Part shown: piece by piece, positions 17,777-26,397 of the stretch | How positions within the stretch are numbered: the stretch's first letter is position 1 | How the letters are laid out: every line of letters starts with the position of its first letter | Assembly: GCA_945903265.1 (NCBI GenBank) | Contig: CAMDNQ010000002.1 | Coordinates: 124,001-188,000 of the forward strand | DNA from: Candidatus Sulfopaludibacter sp. SbA3 | GTDB lineage: Bacteria; Acidobacteriota; Vicinamibacteria; Vicinamibacterales; UBA2999 | DNA: 64,000 bases | Direction: 5' to 3' | Program-made: the position numbers and the translations under genes | Notes under the pieces: generated by a model | The model's input: only the letters and a program-made list of their open reading frames with translations | Told to the model about the DNA's origin: nothing | The model's database searches: none

Positions 17777-19303
17777 TCAGTCGCGCAGCGCCGGCGCACC
17801 GATTTCGCGCCGGGACGTGAGACCGAGCGCCCGCATGCAGAGGGCGGCGAGGTCGATCGATCGAAGGGTGCGAGGCAGCCGCATCGAAGCGCCGGCGACA
17901 ATCACAGGGCTGAGCGAATCAAGCGTATGGAGGGCGCCGTGCGATCCGGCGCCTACGTGCGGCTGGCCGCCACGGACCTCGAACTCGCACCCGGGCTGCG
18001 CGGTCAGCCACACGTCGCCGGCCGCATCGGCGTCGAGCGCGCCCGCAATCCGTTCAAACGGGTTGGGATAATCCGCGGAATGAACGAGGCCGTCAGATGT
18101 CTCGAGCCGCAGAACGGCGGGATCCCCGTCCCACCGCCAGGCGGTCCCCTGCGCGTCGCGGCCCTCGCGGCCGCCGCCACCGTGCCGCCAGAACGCGAGC
18201 GTCCCGCGCGGGCCTGAGACGTGGTATCGCCGCGTCGCCGGTGTCTCGCCCCCGCGCCAGATGACCAGGTCGATGCGCGGTTCCTTCAGCGCGGTCTGCA
18301 CGACCTGCGCAACAGACGCCGTGCCATGGACATAGAGCTGTGCCGCCCGCATGTTCGGGCAGATCATGATCTGATCGCGCGCGTTCCACGGTTTTCCGAG
18401 CGTTGCCTGCGCGAAATCGCTGTACAGATTGTCGAGGTGAATGACCGCGGCGTCCGCATCCTCGAGAATGTCGCAGTGGCCGTGATCCGACGTGACGATC
18501 ACGCAGGTCTCACTCAGGAATCGCTCGATGCCGCCGGCCGCCTCGAACGTCGCGCCGAGCGCGGCGTCCACACGGTCGAGCACGGGCAGCGCGCCGAACG
18601 GTCCAACCTCGTGGCTTCGATAATCGTTGTCCGCGAAGTACGCCACGGTGAAATCAGGCAGTGTCCCTTCCGCCGCAGCCTGACACAGCATCGAGCCCGT
18701 ACCGGCATCGTCCATTCCGAACCGATGGAGCGCGCCATGCGGCTTTGGCGACGGAGCGTGCCCGCGCCCGTCGGACACGAAGTCGCCAAGACAGAGCGTC
18801 GTCGGTCCGAGGACCGTTTCGGTGAGCGGCGTACCGGGAAGCACCGCCAGCAGCCACGGAATGTTCACGCGATGCGGCTTCAGGCCGCGGTACACGAGAA
18901 AGTTGAAGCACGCCGCTTCGCGCCCGGCGCCCTCCACTGATTCGAAGAGCGTCGGTGCCGTCAGACGATCGCCGTTGAGGTGGACGAGAAAGTCCCGCAG
19001 GAAAGCGCCAAACCCTCTGGCCGCCACGACCCAGAAGTCGTCGCCGTAGTACGCAACTTGATCGGACCGCTCGTCGTACCACGACGCGCCGACGATCCCG
19101 TGCTGCGAGGGATAACAGCCTGTGATGATGGACGAGGTGGCGGCCGGCGTGATCGAGGGGAAGATGGACACCGACTCCTGGTGCATCTCTCCTGCCTCGG
19201 CGAGCAGCTTGAAATTCTTGAGCCGGCCGGTCTGGACCGCGGGACAGAAGACCCGCGGCGACGCCGCGTCAATGACGACGAGTAGAACCTTCACCGCGAC
19301 CAT
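17777..19303 (-). CDS. Alkaline phosphatase superfamily phosphodiesterase/phosphatase
   Basis: A 508-residue protein of the type I phosphodiesterase / nucleotide pyrophosphatase family. KVLLVVIDAASPR at the N-terminus supplies the first metal Asp, FPSITPAATSSIITGCYPSQHGI holds the Thr/Ser nucleophile region, and TSDHGHCDI supplies the Asp-His pair of the second metal. It has no signal peptide and is probably cytoplasmic. Such enzymes cleave phosphoesters or phosphodiesters, and related genes often serve lipid or cell-surface metabolism. The substrate is not visible. The next gene downstream, the 16852 secreted protein, starts 16 bp after this stop, so one transcript is likely. Confidence 0.78.
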   Translation of the reverse strand: MVAVKVLLVVIDAASPRVFCPAVQTGRLKNFKLLAEAGEMHQESVSIFPSITPAATSSIITGCYPSQHGIVGASWYDERSDQVAYYGDDFWVVAARGFGAFLRDFLVHLNGDRLTAPTLFESVEGAGREAACFNFLVYRGLKPHRVNIPWLLAVLPGTPLTETVLGPTTLCLGDFVSDGRGHAPSPKPHGALHRFGMDDAGTGSMLCQAAAEGTLPDFTVAYFADNDYRSHEVGPFGALPVLDRVDAALGATFEAAGGIERFLSETCVIVTSDHGHCDILEDADAAVIHLDNLYSDFAQATLGKPWNARDQIMICPNMRAAQLYVHGTASVAQVVQTALKEPRIDLVIWRGGETPATRRYHVSGPRGTLAFWRHGGGGREGRDAQGTAWRWDGDPAVLRLETSDGLVHSADYPNPFERIAGALDADAAGDVWLTAQPGCEFEVRGGQPHVGAGSHGALHTLDSLSPVIVAGASMRLPRTLRSIDLAALCMRALGLTSRREIGAPALRD

Positions 19304-19375
19304 TGTCTTGCAAATCGCCGTGCCTCAGCCATATGGCTGAGAGCACGGACGGGCTGGCGACTCTGCGTTAGACAA

Positions 19376-19909
19376 TCAAAAGGGCCACGGAAACCGGCTC
19401 GCGCCGGAGTCACCGTAACGTTCGCCGTCGGCATAGCCTTGTTCGTACCCGGAACGGAAGCCCTCGCGATAGACATTGGCATAGGCGGCACGTGAGCCGT
19501 AGGCCGGGTCATAGCGCCGATCTGCCGATCGGTACCAGTTGTGCCGCGTGGGATTGAACTCGCGCCGTGCGCCGCCATCGTCGAGTCCCTTTTCGTACCC
19601 GTCGGCATAGCCGTTGTCGAACGCGGGGTTGTTCATCCGGTTGTTGACCCCGCGCGTGCCGGACCGATCCGCGCCGACATCACGCTGGCTGCGTGGCAGG
19701 GCCCGGCGGCCGTCGGCGCGGGAGCTCGCGTCGCCCCACCCCTTCTGACGGCACCATTCCCAGCCGTGGACGGGATGTCCCTGGCCGTTGCGGCAGAACG
19801 CCGGACCGTTGCCGTTCTTGACCTTCTCCTTGCCGCGTCCCTGCGCGTCGGCGCTCATCGGCATCACCAGCAGCAAACATGCGGGAATCAGCAGCAGCAT
19901 GCGTGACAT
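19376..19909 (-). CDS. Secreted protein with Gly/Tyr/Asp-rich repeats
   Basis: ATG 19909 is chosen: GGAGGGG is 3 nt upstream and the protein then starts with the signal peptide RMLLLIPACLLLVMPMSADA. The 177-residue product has a basic linker (GRGKEKVKNGNG), a Cys pair (CRNGQGHPVHGWEWCRQKG) and, near the C-terminus, G-Y/F-x3-G repeats (NGYADGYEKGLDDG, EGFRSGYEQGYADGERYG). Such Gly-Tyr repeats occur in several uncharacterised exported Acidobacteriota proteins. Function unknown. A perfect inverted repeat overlaps its ribosome binding site. Confidence 0.6.
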   Translation of the reverse strand: MSRMLLLIPACLLLVMPMSADAQGRGKEKVKNGNGPAFCRNGQGHPVHGWEWCRQKGWGDASSRADGRRALPRSQRDVGADRSGTRGVNNRMNNPAFDNGYADGYEKGLDDGGARREFNPTRHNWYRSADRRYDPAYGSRAAYANVYREGFRSGYEQGYADGERYGDSGASRFPWPF

Positions 19910-19916
19910 GGCCCCT

Positions 19917-19944
19917 CCAGTGAGCACTCCACGGTGCTCACTGG
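19917..19944 (-). promoter_or_regulatory. Perfect inverted repeat over the ribosome binding site of the 19376 gene
   Basis: Arms CCAGTGAGCAC (19917-19927) and GTGCTCACTGG (19934-19944) are exact reverse complements, with a 6-nt loop. In the mRNA of the 19376 gene the 3' arm ends inside the Shine-Dalgarno GGAGGGG. It could be an RNA hairpin limiting translation or the operator of a dimeric repressor. Confidence 0.55.
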
Positions 19945-20030
19945 CAGGTATTCCATTCGGCGTGCCAGCTGAGAACGCCTGAAAATGGAGTGAATACAGC
20001 GGTTGGCGGCGCCGGTGTCCTCGCGGACGG

Positions 20031-20579
20031 TCAGCGGACGATGCAGGTTGCGACGAGGCCGATGACGTCGCCTGGCCGGCAGACTTCGGGGCGATAGAAA
20101 GTGATCAGGCGGCCGCAGACGATCACCACGCACCAGAGCACGAGCGATGCAAGCCCGCTGAATCGTGCGAATACAGGACTGCGGGCGCCGGCGTCGAGCC
20201 GCGTCATGCGCCGGAACATCGTCAGATAGAAGAAGAGCACGTTCACGCCTGCCAGCGCGACGCACAGCATCTTGAAATGAAACGCCGGATTATAGATGTA
20301 CTGATTCGGCGTCGTCATCAGAAAGAACATGCCGCTGGCCGCGTTGATTCCGAAACCCAGGACGGCATACGGCACCAGACGATGGAAGGCGGCGATCGGG
20401 ACGTCTTTCGCGAGACCGAGCAGCCGCAGATCCCAGGCCGCGATCGAGCCGAAGAGCAGTGTGAGTCCGATGAAGTGGATGCATTCGAGGATCGGCCAGC
20501 CCCAGGCCGTTTCCATCAGCGCCGCGATGGCCGGAAAGCCCTGAAAGAAACGCTCGAGGGCCAGCTGCAGCGGGACCAT
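20031..20579 (-). CDS. DUF6644 family membrane protein (second of a tandem pair)
   Basis: A 182-residue integral membrane protein with about four hydrophobic helices (residues 30-48, 68-92, 104-121, 138-160). The central motif WDLRLLGLAKDVP followed by RLVPYAVLGFGINAASG matches its neighbour (LDLRLLGVARSIP, RFLPYMWFGLWVNIVTG). Its ATG overlaps the stop of the upstream paralogue by one base (TGATG), so the two are translationally coupled and may form a heterodimer. The DUF6644 family has no established role; conserved His and Arg residues in the helices (ECIHFIGL) would allow heme binding, but this is only a guess. Confidence 0.65.
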   Translation of the reverse strand: MVPLQLALERFFQGFPAIAALMETAWGWPILECIHFIGLTLLFGSIAAWDLRLLGLAKDVPIAAFHRLVPYAVLGFGINAASGMFFLMTTPNQYIYNPAFHFKMLCVALAGVNVLFFYLTMFRRMTRLDAGARSPVFARFSGLASLVLWCVVIVCGRLITFYRPEVCRPGDVIGLVATCIVR

Positions 20580-21076
20580 CAGCAGGGCGACCCGACGGTC
20601 AGGCGGTTACACGTGTACGCGAGCAGGCGTCCCGCGGCAATCGCGCCGGCCCACGCGGCGAGCGACGCCGCGGCGAGCAGCCTGGTCGTCACGTCCGCGT
20701 CGAATTTTCCGCTCCTCGCGAATCGCAGAATTGGCCGGAGCATGACCAGCGCGGCCGCAATCAACCCGAGCTTCAGATAGAAGACGGGGTTCGTCAGCGC
20801 TTTGGTCGGGTACGCCATCAGCACCGCAAGGCCGGTGACGATGTTCACCCAGAGGCCAAACCACATGTACGGCAGGAAGCGCGTGAAAGCCATCGGCGGG
20901 ATGCTGCGAGCGACGCCGAGCAGCCGGAGGTCGAGCGCCCCGCTCAATCCGGCGATGAACGCCAGTCCCACCGTGTGCGCCGCGAGAATGCCCGGGAACG
21001 CGAACATCGACGGCGACTCGCGCATCCAGATGCTGAACGCACTCTCCTCGAGCCAGATGTAGAGAGGTTCGAACAC
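20579..21076 (-). CDS. DUF6644 family membrane protein (first of a tandem pair)
   Basis: A 165-residue integral membrane protein paralogous to the gene directly downstream. It begins MFEPLYIWLEESAFSIWMRES and has helices around residues 25-50 (FPGILAAHTVGLAFIAGLSGA), 66-90, 100-116 and 130-148. The His in AAHTVGL lines up with the one in ECIHFIGL of the paralogue. The start is ATG 21076, 4 bp after the stop of the aminotransferase gene (21081), so the pair is likely at the end of the aminotransferase operon. Function unknown. Confidence 0.65.
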   Translation of the reverse strand: MFEPLYIWLEESAFSIWMRESPSMFAFPGILAAHTVGLAFIAGLSGALDLRLLGVARSIPPMAFTRFLPYMWFGLWVNIVTGLAVLMAYPTKALTNPVFYLKLGLIAAALVMLRPILRFARSGKFDADVTTRLLAAASLAAWAGAIAAGRLLAYTCNRLTVGSPC

Positions 21077-21080
21077 CGTG

Positions 21081-22049
21081 CTAGTACGGCACGGGGATCA
21101 GCCGGTCGCTGCTGCGCATGTCGTCGTCGAGCAGACGAAGGAGCGCCGCCGCCACCGGTCCCGGCCTGCCGTCGCCGATGACCTGATCGTCCCACTTGAT
21201 GATCGGCGCGACCTTCACGGAGCTGCCAAGCAGCATCATCTCGCGGGAGGCGCGTGCCTCGGGGACGGTGATGTCACGCACCTCGACGCCGGTAATGAGG
21301 CCGCGATCGCGGAGCGTCGTCGCGAGATCCAGGAGCCGCAGGGACGTGCACCCGGCGAGGATGTGATCGAATTTCGGGTGCGCGAATGCCCCGTCCTTCG
21401 TGACGAACGCCACGTTCATGTTGGAGCTCTCGCCGACATGGCCGTCCTGGTCGATGAACACGCCATTGTCGAACCCGGCTTCTTTCGCTTCCATCTGCAT
21501 GAGAACGTTCGGCAGATAGTTGGTCGCCTTCGTCATGGCATAGAGCGGCGCCTTGATCGGGTAGGTCGTGGTCATCACCTTCAGCCCTTCGGTGTACCAC
21601 TTTTCCGAATACGACAGCCCCGCGAAGATCATCACGAAGAAGCCGGGCTCGGCGCCGGCCGCAGGCGTGAGCTCGAGACTCCCCGGCCCCGACGACAGCC
21701 AGTAGCGGATCGATCCGTCGCGCCGGCCGCTCACCGCGGTCGTCTGGATGATGATGTCGCGAATGTCATCCCGCGACCCTGGCAGCTTGAGCTTCGAACG
21801 CCCGGCCGACAGCAGGAAGCGATCGAGATGCGCTTCGAGGTCGTAGACCTTGCCGTCGACCAGTCCGGCCGTATCGAAGATTCCGTGCCCGCGATGCACG
21901 ATGTGATCGTCGAACGGGATCACCATCAGCGCGGGATCGGTGACGATGCCCCCGAGCTGGCTGGAATAGAAGGCCCAGTACTTCACGGGCTGCCGCGCGC
22001 GAAGCGCGGTGAGCCCTGAGAGGAGGTCCTGTCCGGACAGTACCTTCAT
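21081..22049 (-). CDS. Class IV PLP-dependent aminotransferase (branched-chain / D-amino-acid type)
   Basis: A 322-residue aminotransferase. The N-terminal FDDHIVHRGHGIFDTAGL and RFLLSAGRSKLKLP are typical of the family; the catalytic lysine should be that in AMTKATNYLPNV, and EAGFDNGVFIDQDGHVGESSNMNVAFV carries the PLP-phosphate binding Glu/Ser/Asn segment. It transfers the amino group of an L-branched-chain or D-amino acid; the specificity cannot be told, although the closeness to D-amino acid transaminases of plants and bacteria (K-A-T-N-Y-L-P-N) is suggestive. Its ATG overlaps the stop of a 21-codon micro-ORF by ATGA. Confidence 0.8.
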   Translation of the reverse strand: MKVLSGQDLLSGLTALRARQPVKYWAFYSSQLGGIVTDPALMVIPFDDHIVHRGHGIFDTAGLVDGKVYDLEAHLDRFLLSAGRSKLKLPGSRDDIRDIIIQTTAVSGRRDGSIRYWLSSGPGSLELTPAAGAEPGFFVMIFAGLSYSEKWYTEGLKVMTTTYPIKAPLYAMTKATNYLPNVLMQMEAKEAGFDNGVFIDQDGHVGESSNMNVAFVTKDGAFAHPKFDHILAGCTSLRLLDLATTLRDRGLITGVEVRDITVPEARASREMMLLGSSVKVAPIIKWDDQVIGDGRPGPVAAALLRLLDDDMRSSDRLIPVPY

Positions 22050-22111
22050 GAGTCGGCGGCGATGACCAAACAGGCGACCGCGAATATCAGGATGGACGTA
22101 ATGCGGACCAT
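22046..22111 (-). CDS. 21-residue hydrophobic micro-ORF coupled to the aminotransferase
   Basis: Too short for the track as a separate gene; it is the in-frame end of a longer shadow ORF. ATG 22111 has GGAGGG 4 nt upstream. The peptide is MVRITSILIFAVACLVIAADS, a single hydrophobic segment. Its TGA overlaps the ATG of the aminotransferase (ATGA), so ribosomes finishing the micro-ORF can restart there. It starts 14 bp after the stop of the DUF2272 gene. It could be a small membrane protein or a coupling leader peptide. Confidence 0.4.
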   Translation of the reverse strand: MVRITSILIFAVACLVIAADS

Positions 22112-22125
22112 GGGACCCTCCGGAA

Positions 22126-23010
22126 TCAATAACGCAGTTTGAGATGCGCGAATATCGGCCGCTCGTCGTTGCCGGTGTGGGCTGCGAGCGCCTTGCCAGG
22201 CAGTTGCACGGTGGGAAGCTGTTTCAGGCTCACGACGCCACGTACGTTCCCCCCGACCGCATGGACGCGCCGGGCGGCTTCGTCCACCTTGACGACGATG
22301 TCGCAGTGGCTTCGCGCGCCGACGCCCAGCTGACGCCGCCGGTCGGCGAGGGTGCGATACAGAGGACGGCGCGACGAGCACAACAGATCGCCGGGCTCGA
22401 TCGCCGATTCCCCCACGTCGTACGCGATGAACGCCCCCTGCGATGCCACGCCGTCGCGGTGGCGCAGCGCCTGATCGATGTACGTGTGATGCGCGACCGC
22501 GCGCTGGAACTGCGCCGTGGCGCTTAGCCCCGCTTCGCACATCACCCACGAGATGAACGCCGCCGACCAGGGCGCGTTCCAGCGTGCCGCGATGCCGTCA
22601 GGACCATTCCATCGATCGTTCTGCCGCGCCACGATCCAGGAGCCTTCGGCGGTCACCGCCCAGTACCCGGCGATTGAGGGTGCCACGCGCGCCGCTTCGG
22701 CCGGGGGGAGCCGTGGACGGCGCCGGCCTCCGTCATCCGGCGTATCGTTCGCGCCATCGTCAGCGGGTGCGGCGTCCCTCGATCCGAAGAACTTCCACTC
22801 CTGCAGGGCGAGATCGACAATGCGGCGCCGGATGTCTGGTGGGGATTGCGTCCGGCAGTTGAGTGCCTGCACGCGCATCGCTCCGGGCAGGCCGCGCACG
22901 CGAGCCGACGGTGCCGTGATGTCACTCTGGATCTGGGCGCGCGCCGGTGAGGCGACGCTCAGGACCGTCAGCGCCAGTACAAGGATGACCGCAGCGTAGC
23001 CGGGACGCAT
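22126..23010 (-). CDS. DUF2272 family secreted protein (NlpC/P60-CHAP-like amidase fold)
   Basis: A 294-residue protein with a signal peptide (residues 1-25). The family core is clear: WNAPWSAAFISWVMCEAGL with the candidate nucleophile Cys, then HHTYID, EPGDLLCSSRR, HCDIVVKV and VGGNVRG. Members are thought to have a cysteine-amidase-like fold acting on peptidoglycan or a cross-link, but activity is not proven. An Asp/Gly/Arg-rich insertion (DDGANDTPDDGGRRR) near residue 85 is probably a disordered loop. The beta-barrel gene at 23038 is 27 bp upstream and in the same direction, so it may be in the same transcription unit. Confidence 0.7.
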   Translation of the reverse strand: MRPGYAAVILVLALTVLSVASPARAQIQSDITAPSARVRGLPGAMRVQALNCRTQSPPDIRRRIVDLALQEWKFFGSRDAAPADDGANDTPDDGGRRRPRLPPAEAARVAPSIAGYWAVTAEGSWIVARQNDRWNGPDGIAARWNAPWSAAFISWVMCEAGLSATAQFQRAVAHHTYIDQALRHRDGVASQGAFIAYDVGESAIEPGDLLCSSRRPLYRTLADRRRQLGVGARSHCDIVVKVDEAARRVHAVGGNVRGVVSLKQLPTVQLPGKALAAHTGNDERPIFAHLKLRY

Positions 23011-23037
23011 CTGCTCCCGGAAAGTAGCACAGGTCGA

Positions 23038-23742
23038 CTAATCGCCGAACCGCATGCCCGCGGTGACCTGAACGGTCCAGCCGTGCAAATCGATATCGGG
23101 ATCCCGGACGTGGGCGAAGCTCGGGCCGAAACTGCCGCGGGCGCGCTGATAGCGGCCTTCGAGACCGTAGGCGACTCTCTCACCCGCCACGCGCAAGCCG
23201 AGGAGCATCACCGGACCGAAGGCACTCCCGGCGGCACTGTATTGCTCGTTGCGGAAGACGCGGCCATTCGCGTTGACGAAATCGCCGGATTCGCTGAAGC
23301 TCCAGTTCACCATGGCCAGTCCTGCTCCGACGTAGGGCTGGACGCGATACGCCTGACCGAGCGGCAGGAAACGGGCGGTGAGCGCGATCGGCACCTGGCG
23401 GAGCGCCATTTCCCTGGGCACGCTGCTGCCGTCGGCGTTGACCAGGCGAGCATGAACCGTCTGCACCGTGCGCTGCCAGTACGCCACGCTCACGCCAGCC
23501 TCGACGCGCGGACGAATGGGCATCAGCCATTCGCCGCCAATCGTGCGTCCGCTGAACTCGTTGGCTTCGAAGAGCAGATCGGCGTGTTCGATCAGCAGGA
23601 CATCCGTCTCTGCGCGACCCTCGCTGGGGAACAGCACGTACCCCACCGACAGGTTCAGCGTCTGTTGTGCGTGGGCGGCTGGTGCGGAGACCGCCGCTAT
23701 CGCGCAGGCCAGTGCGAGCACGCGGCCAAGGCGATGCGTCAT
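23038..23742 (-). CDS. Outer membrane beta-barrel protein, opacity/OmpW-like
   Basis: A 234-residue protein with a signal peptide (residues 1-25, LALACAIAAVSAPAAHA). The mature part is a series of amphipathic strands with alternating aromatic residues (VEAGVSVAYWQRTV, YRVQPYVGAGLAMVNWSF, YGLEGRYQRARG) and ends in WTVQVTAGMRFGD, as in small eight-stranded barrels. The last residue is not aromatic. Its ATG overlaps the stop of the M48 protease gene (ATGA), so synthesis of the two is coupled and the protease may act on, or assist, this barrel. This is inference from position. Confidence 0.65.
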   Translation of the reverse strand: MTHRLGRVLALACAIAAVSAPAAHAQQTLNLSVGYVLFPSEGRAETDVLLIEHADLLFEANEFSGRTIGGEWLMPIRPRVEAGVSVAYWQRTVQTVHARLVNADGSSVPREMALRQVPIALTARFLPLGQAYRVQPYVGAGLAMVNWSFSESGDFVNANGRVFRNEQYSAAGSAFGPVMLLGLRVAGERVAYGLEGRYQRARGSFGPSFAHVRDPDIDLHGWTVQVTAGMRFGD

Positions 23743-25406
23743 TCGACGTACCTGAGATACGGAAACAGCGGCGTGATCGCGAGTTCCAGTTTTTCACGCG
23801 CCGAATACAGGGGGACCGCCGGGGCGCGGTTGAGATCCAGACGGCTGCTCCACGGGTCGAGGATCACCCGGGCACCGAGAGGCAGCGCCGCAATCTGATC
23901 GATCTGGCCCGGCGCCAGCTCGGGTGATTTCGCAATCAGCGGCATCAGCGACTCTTCCTGTCCGCGAATGTAGTCGCCGAAATGCGGCTGCACGAGACTC
24001 GGCAGCGCCTTCGCCTGCGCGGTAATCGCGCGGAGGAACAGGCCGGCGGTCGCCAGCTTGTCCTGGTACGGCGACTTCCCGAGCAGATCAAGGAGCCGGG
24101 CGTCGGCCGCGGTTTCCTGTTCCTGCGTGTGGGAAAACCTGAGGGTCGGAATCACGTCCGCATCGGGAATCATGAGCCGATCCGCAAAGGCAAATTTCGT
24201 ATCGATGAGCAGGTGGCCGAGCGTCACATGCGCGAGCTCATGTCCCAACACCATCGCGAGGCTTGCTTCATCCGGCAGCACATCAATGAGCCCGCGGCTC
24301 ACGACGACGGTACGCCCGACCATGAACGACTCGAGGGCCGACGTCAGCAGCACCCGCGCCTTGAGCGGCGGTTCGAACGACAACTCGTTGGTGACCTGCA
24401 GGTTATTGAGGACCGTCTCGAGCACGCCGTCGACGGGACCGGGCGGCGCGAGAAGACCGGCCGCCAGCAGGCGATCGAGGATGTTGTTTTCCGCCTGCAT
24501 CTCCCAGCGGCGCTGGCTGAGGATCGGCGACACCTGACGCGCCTGCTCGCTGGTGTCCTCCACGGCCCCGCCGATCTGAATCGACGTGAAAGCCGTCTGG
24601 CCGGACGGGGCCGTCAGTTCGTAGCCCCACAGGCGCATCTGGCCTTTGAGCTTCGGTGCCTCCGGAGGCGCGCTCCGGTTCTCATTGAAGTCGGTCTCTT
24701 CGAAATAGACATAGGACGGCAGCCACTCGCCCGCCCGTACGTTGACGCGCCAGCTGTCCACGTGAAACGACAGCCTGGTCCGGAAGAAGCTCGAGAACCA
24801 GCCGTCGAGCTCGCGGCTGATCCCGTTGAAGCGCACGATGGTGAAGTCGCGGTCCTCCACCCAGAGACGGCCCGTGAAGCCATCGCGAACGCCCGCCTTC
24901 GGCTGGACGTCGAACACGAGCGTGCGGACTTCATCGAGAAATTCGCGCCGCACGAAGGTGAAGTCGTACCGCGTGCGATCCAGCTGGCGCCGATCGGGGA
25001 CCGTCGTCGCGGCAAATCCTGACGGGACGTAATCGAAGCCGAATGGCCGGTTCATGAGGCCGGCCGGCCGGAACCAGCCGCGGCCGGCGCTCAACGGTGA
25101 GACGCCTGGACTCTCGACGGCGTTGAGCTGTCCGAGGAAGTAATCATCGCGCGTGGGCACCGCGCCCACGACGGGATCGGGTGCGAGATGCTGGATGTAC
25201 ACCTCGACGCGCGGATGGTACGCCGCCATGCGCGATGCCAGCGCCGACTCGGTGGCGATGAACCGATCGATCGCCTGGTCGAGCGTCACCGGGGACGCCG
25301 CGGCGGGCGGCGCCTGCTGGGCGGTTGGCGCGGCGCGCAGCGCTTGCTGGGAGGACGGCGCCAGCAGGCAGAGCAGGACGACGATCACACGGGACACACG
25401 GTGCAT
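23739..25406 (-). CDS. M48 family zinc metalloprotease, secreted
   Basis: ATG 25406 is chosen over the track start because it opens a signal peptide (VSRVIVVLLCLLAPSSQQALR). The 555-residue product has a long N-terminal region (about 40-340) with beta-rich segments of LolA-like outer membrane lipoprotein type, then a peptidase domain with HELAH at 389-393 and a downstream Glu in EQETAADARLLDLL as third zinc ligand. The family includes BepA-type periplasmic quality-control proteases, and the linked TonB and barrel genes would fit such a role in envelope biogenesis. It is 10 bp from the upstream TonB gene. Confidence 0.78.
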   Translation of the reverse strand: MHRVSRVIVVLLCLLAPSSQQALRAAPTAQQAPPAAASPVTLDQAIDRFIATESALASRMAAYHPRVEVYIQHLAPDPVVGAVPTRDDYFLGQLNAVESPGVSPLSAGRGWFRPAGLMNRPFGFDYVPSGFAATTVPDRRQLDRTRYDFTFVRREFLDEVRTLVFDVQPKAGVRDGFTGRLWVEDRDFTIVRFNGISRELDGWFSSFFRTRLSFHVDSWRVNVRAGEWLPSYVYFEETDFNENRSAPPEAPKLKGQMRLWGYELTAPSGQTAFTSIQIGGAVEDTSEQARQVSPILSQRRWEMQAENNILDRLLAAGLLAPPGPVDGVLETVLNNLQVTNELSFEPPLKARVLLTSALESFMVGRTVVVSRGLIDVLPDEASLAMVLGHELAHVTLGHLLIDTKFAFADRLMIPDADVIPTLRFSHTQEQETAADARLLDLLGKSPYQDKLATAGLFLRAITAQAKALPSLVQPHFGDYIRGQEESLMPLIAKSPELAPGQIDQIAALPLGARVILDPWSSRLDLNRAPAVPLYSAREKLELAITPLFPYLRYVE

Positions 25407-25416
25407 CAGCGGACTC

Positions 25417-26397
25417 TCAGGCCAGACGGAAGACAATCGTGACCGTCGCGCGCACGGTGACAGCCTCGCCATTACGTCGAGCGGGCTTGAAGCGCATTCC
25501 CTGCACGGCGCGGGTGGCCATCTCGTTGAGGCCGTGACCGAGGCCGCGGACGACGTGATGCACGCGAATCTCGCCGGTCGCGGCAAACTCGACGTCGAGC
25601 GTCACCTCTCCCTCGATCTTCAGCGCACGCGCTTCCGCGGTGTACTCCGGCGTCGGCTTGGACACGATTTCTACCGGGATCTCGATCCGCGCCTCGGCCG
25701 GTGCCTTCGCCGCAGCCGGCGGGGCGCTGGTCGCATCAAAGCCCGCAGTGACGACACGGCCGCGGGCGGCGCTGCCCGGACTCGCCGCGGTGCCCGTTCC
25801 GAATCCGGCATCCGTGACACCCATCGCTTTGCCCGTGCCTGGGGCCGTCCGCGCGGCTGCGGCGGAGTCGAACGCCCCGACCACGGCGCCGGCGCGCGCA
25901 CGTTCTGAAATCCGGCCGTCGGCTCTGTCGAAGCCTGCCTGTTCCACGGTCTTCGCGTCCGTCGTCTGCGTGACCGGAACGGCCGCCGCAAAGCCACCCA
26001 CCTGCACGACGGGCTTCAAGCGCTCGGCGATGGGCGGTGGCGGAAGCGGCTCCGGTTCCGGCAGCACGGGTTCGACGCGAGCTTCATCGATCGGTTCAGG
26101 AGGTGGCAATTCCTCGATGATCGGAACAGGGGCAGGCGCGTCGAGCCTGGCGAGTTCTTTTGGCGGCGGCAGACGAACAGGCTCGGGCACAGGGGGCGGT
26201 GGCCCCGGCGGCGGTACGAACGCCACGAATCTGAGCGGCCCATCTTCATCCGCTGCGGCGGGCCTCATGTTTGTGCTGACGCCTGCGATCAGAACAACCG
26301 TTGCGAGCCCTGCGTGCAGGATCGCGCTCGTCGTGACCATCGTCCAGCGGCGGCGCGGGGACGGGGCGACCGGGTGCGACGAATAAATCGCGTTCAT
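25417..26397 (-). CDS. TonB family energy-transducing protein
   Basis: A 326-residue protein starting at ATG 26397, whose first bases overlap the previous stop (ATGA). The single membrane helix is about residues 20-42 (VTTSAILHAGLATVVLIAGV), followed by a Pro/Glu-rich periplasmic spacer (EPVRLPPPKELARLD, PVLPEPEPLPPPP), an Ala/Gly-rich stretch, and a C-terminal TonB domain (about 235-326: PEYTAEARALKIEGEVTLDVE and GLNEMATRAVQGMRFKPA). It should link the proton motive force to outer-membrane receptors. ExbB and ExbD are not in the window. Pairing with one of the three TonB-dependent receptors here is possible but unproved. Confidence 0.78.
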   Translation of the reverse strand: MNAIYSSHPVAPSPRRRWTMVTTSAILHAGLATVVLIAGVSTNMRPAAADEDGPLRFVAFVPPPGPPPPVPEPVRLPPPKELARLDAPAPVPIIEELPPPEPIDEARVEPVLPEPEPLPPPPIAERLKPVVQVGGFAAAVPVTQTTDAKTVEQAGFDRADGRISERARAGAVVGAFDSAAAARTAPGTGKAMGVTDAGFGTGTAASPGSAARGRVVTAGFDATSAPPAAAKAPAEARIEIPVEIVSKPTPEYTAEARALKIEGEVTLDVEFAATGEIRVHHVVRGLGHGLNEMATRAVQGMRFKPARRNGEAVTVRATVTIVFRLA

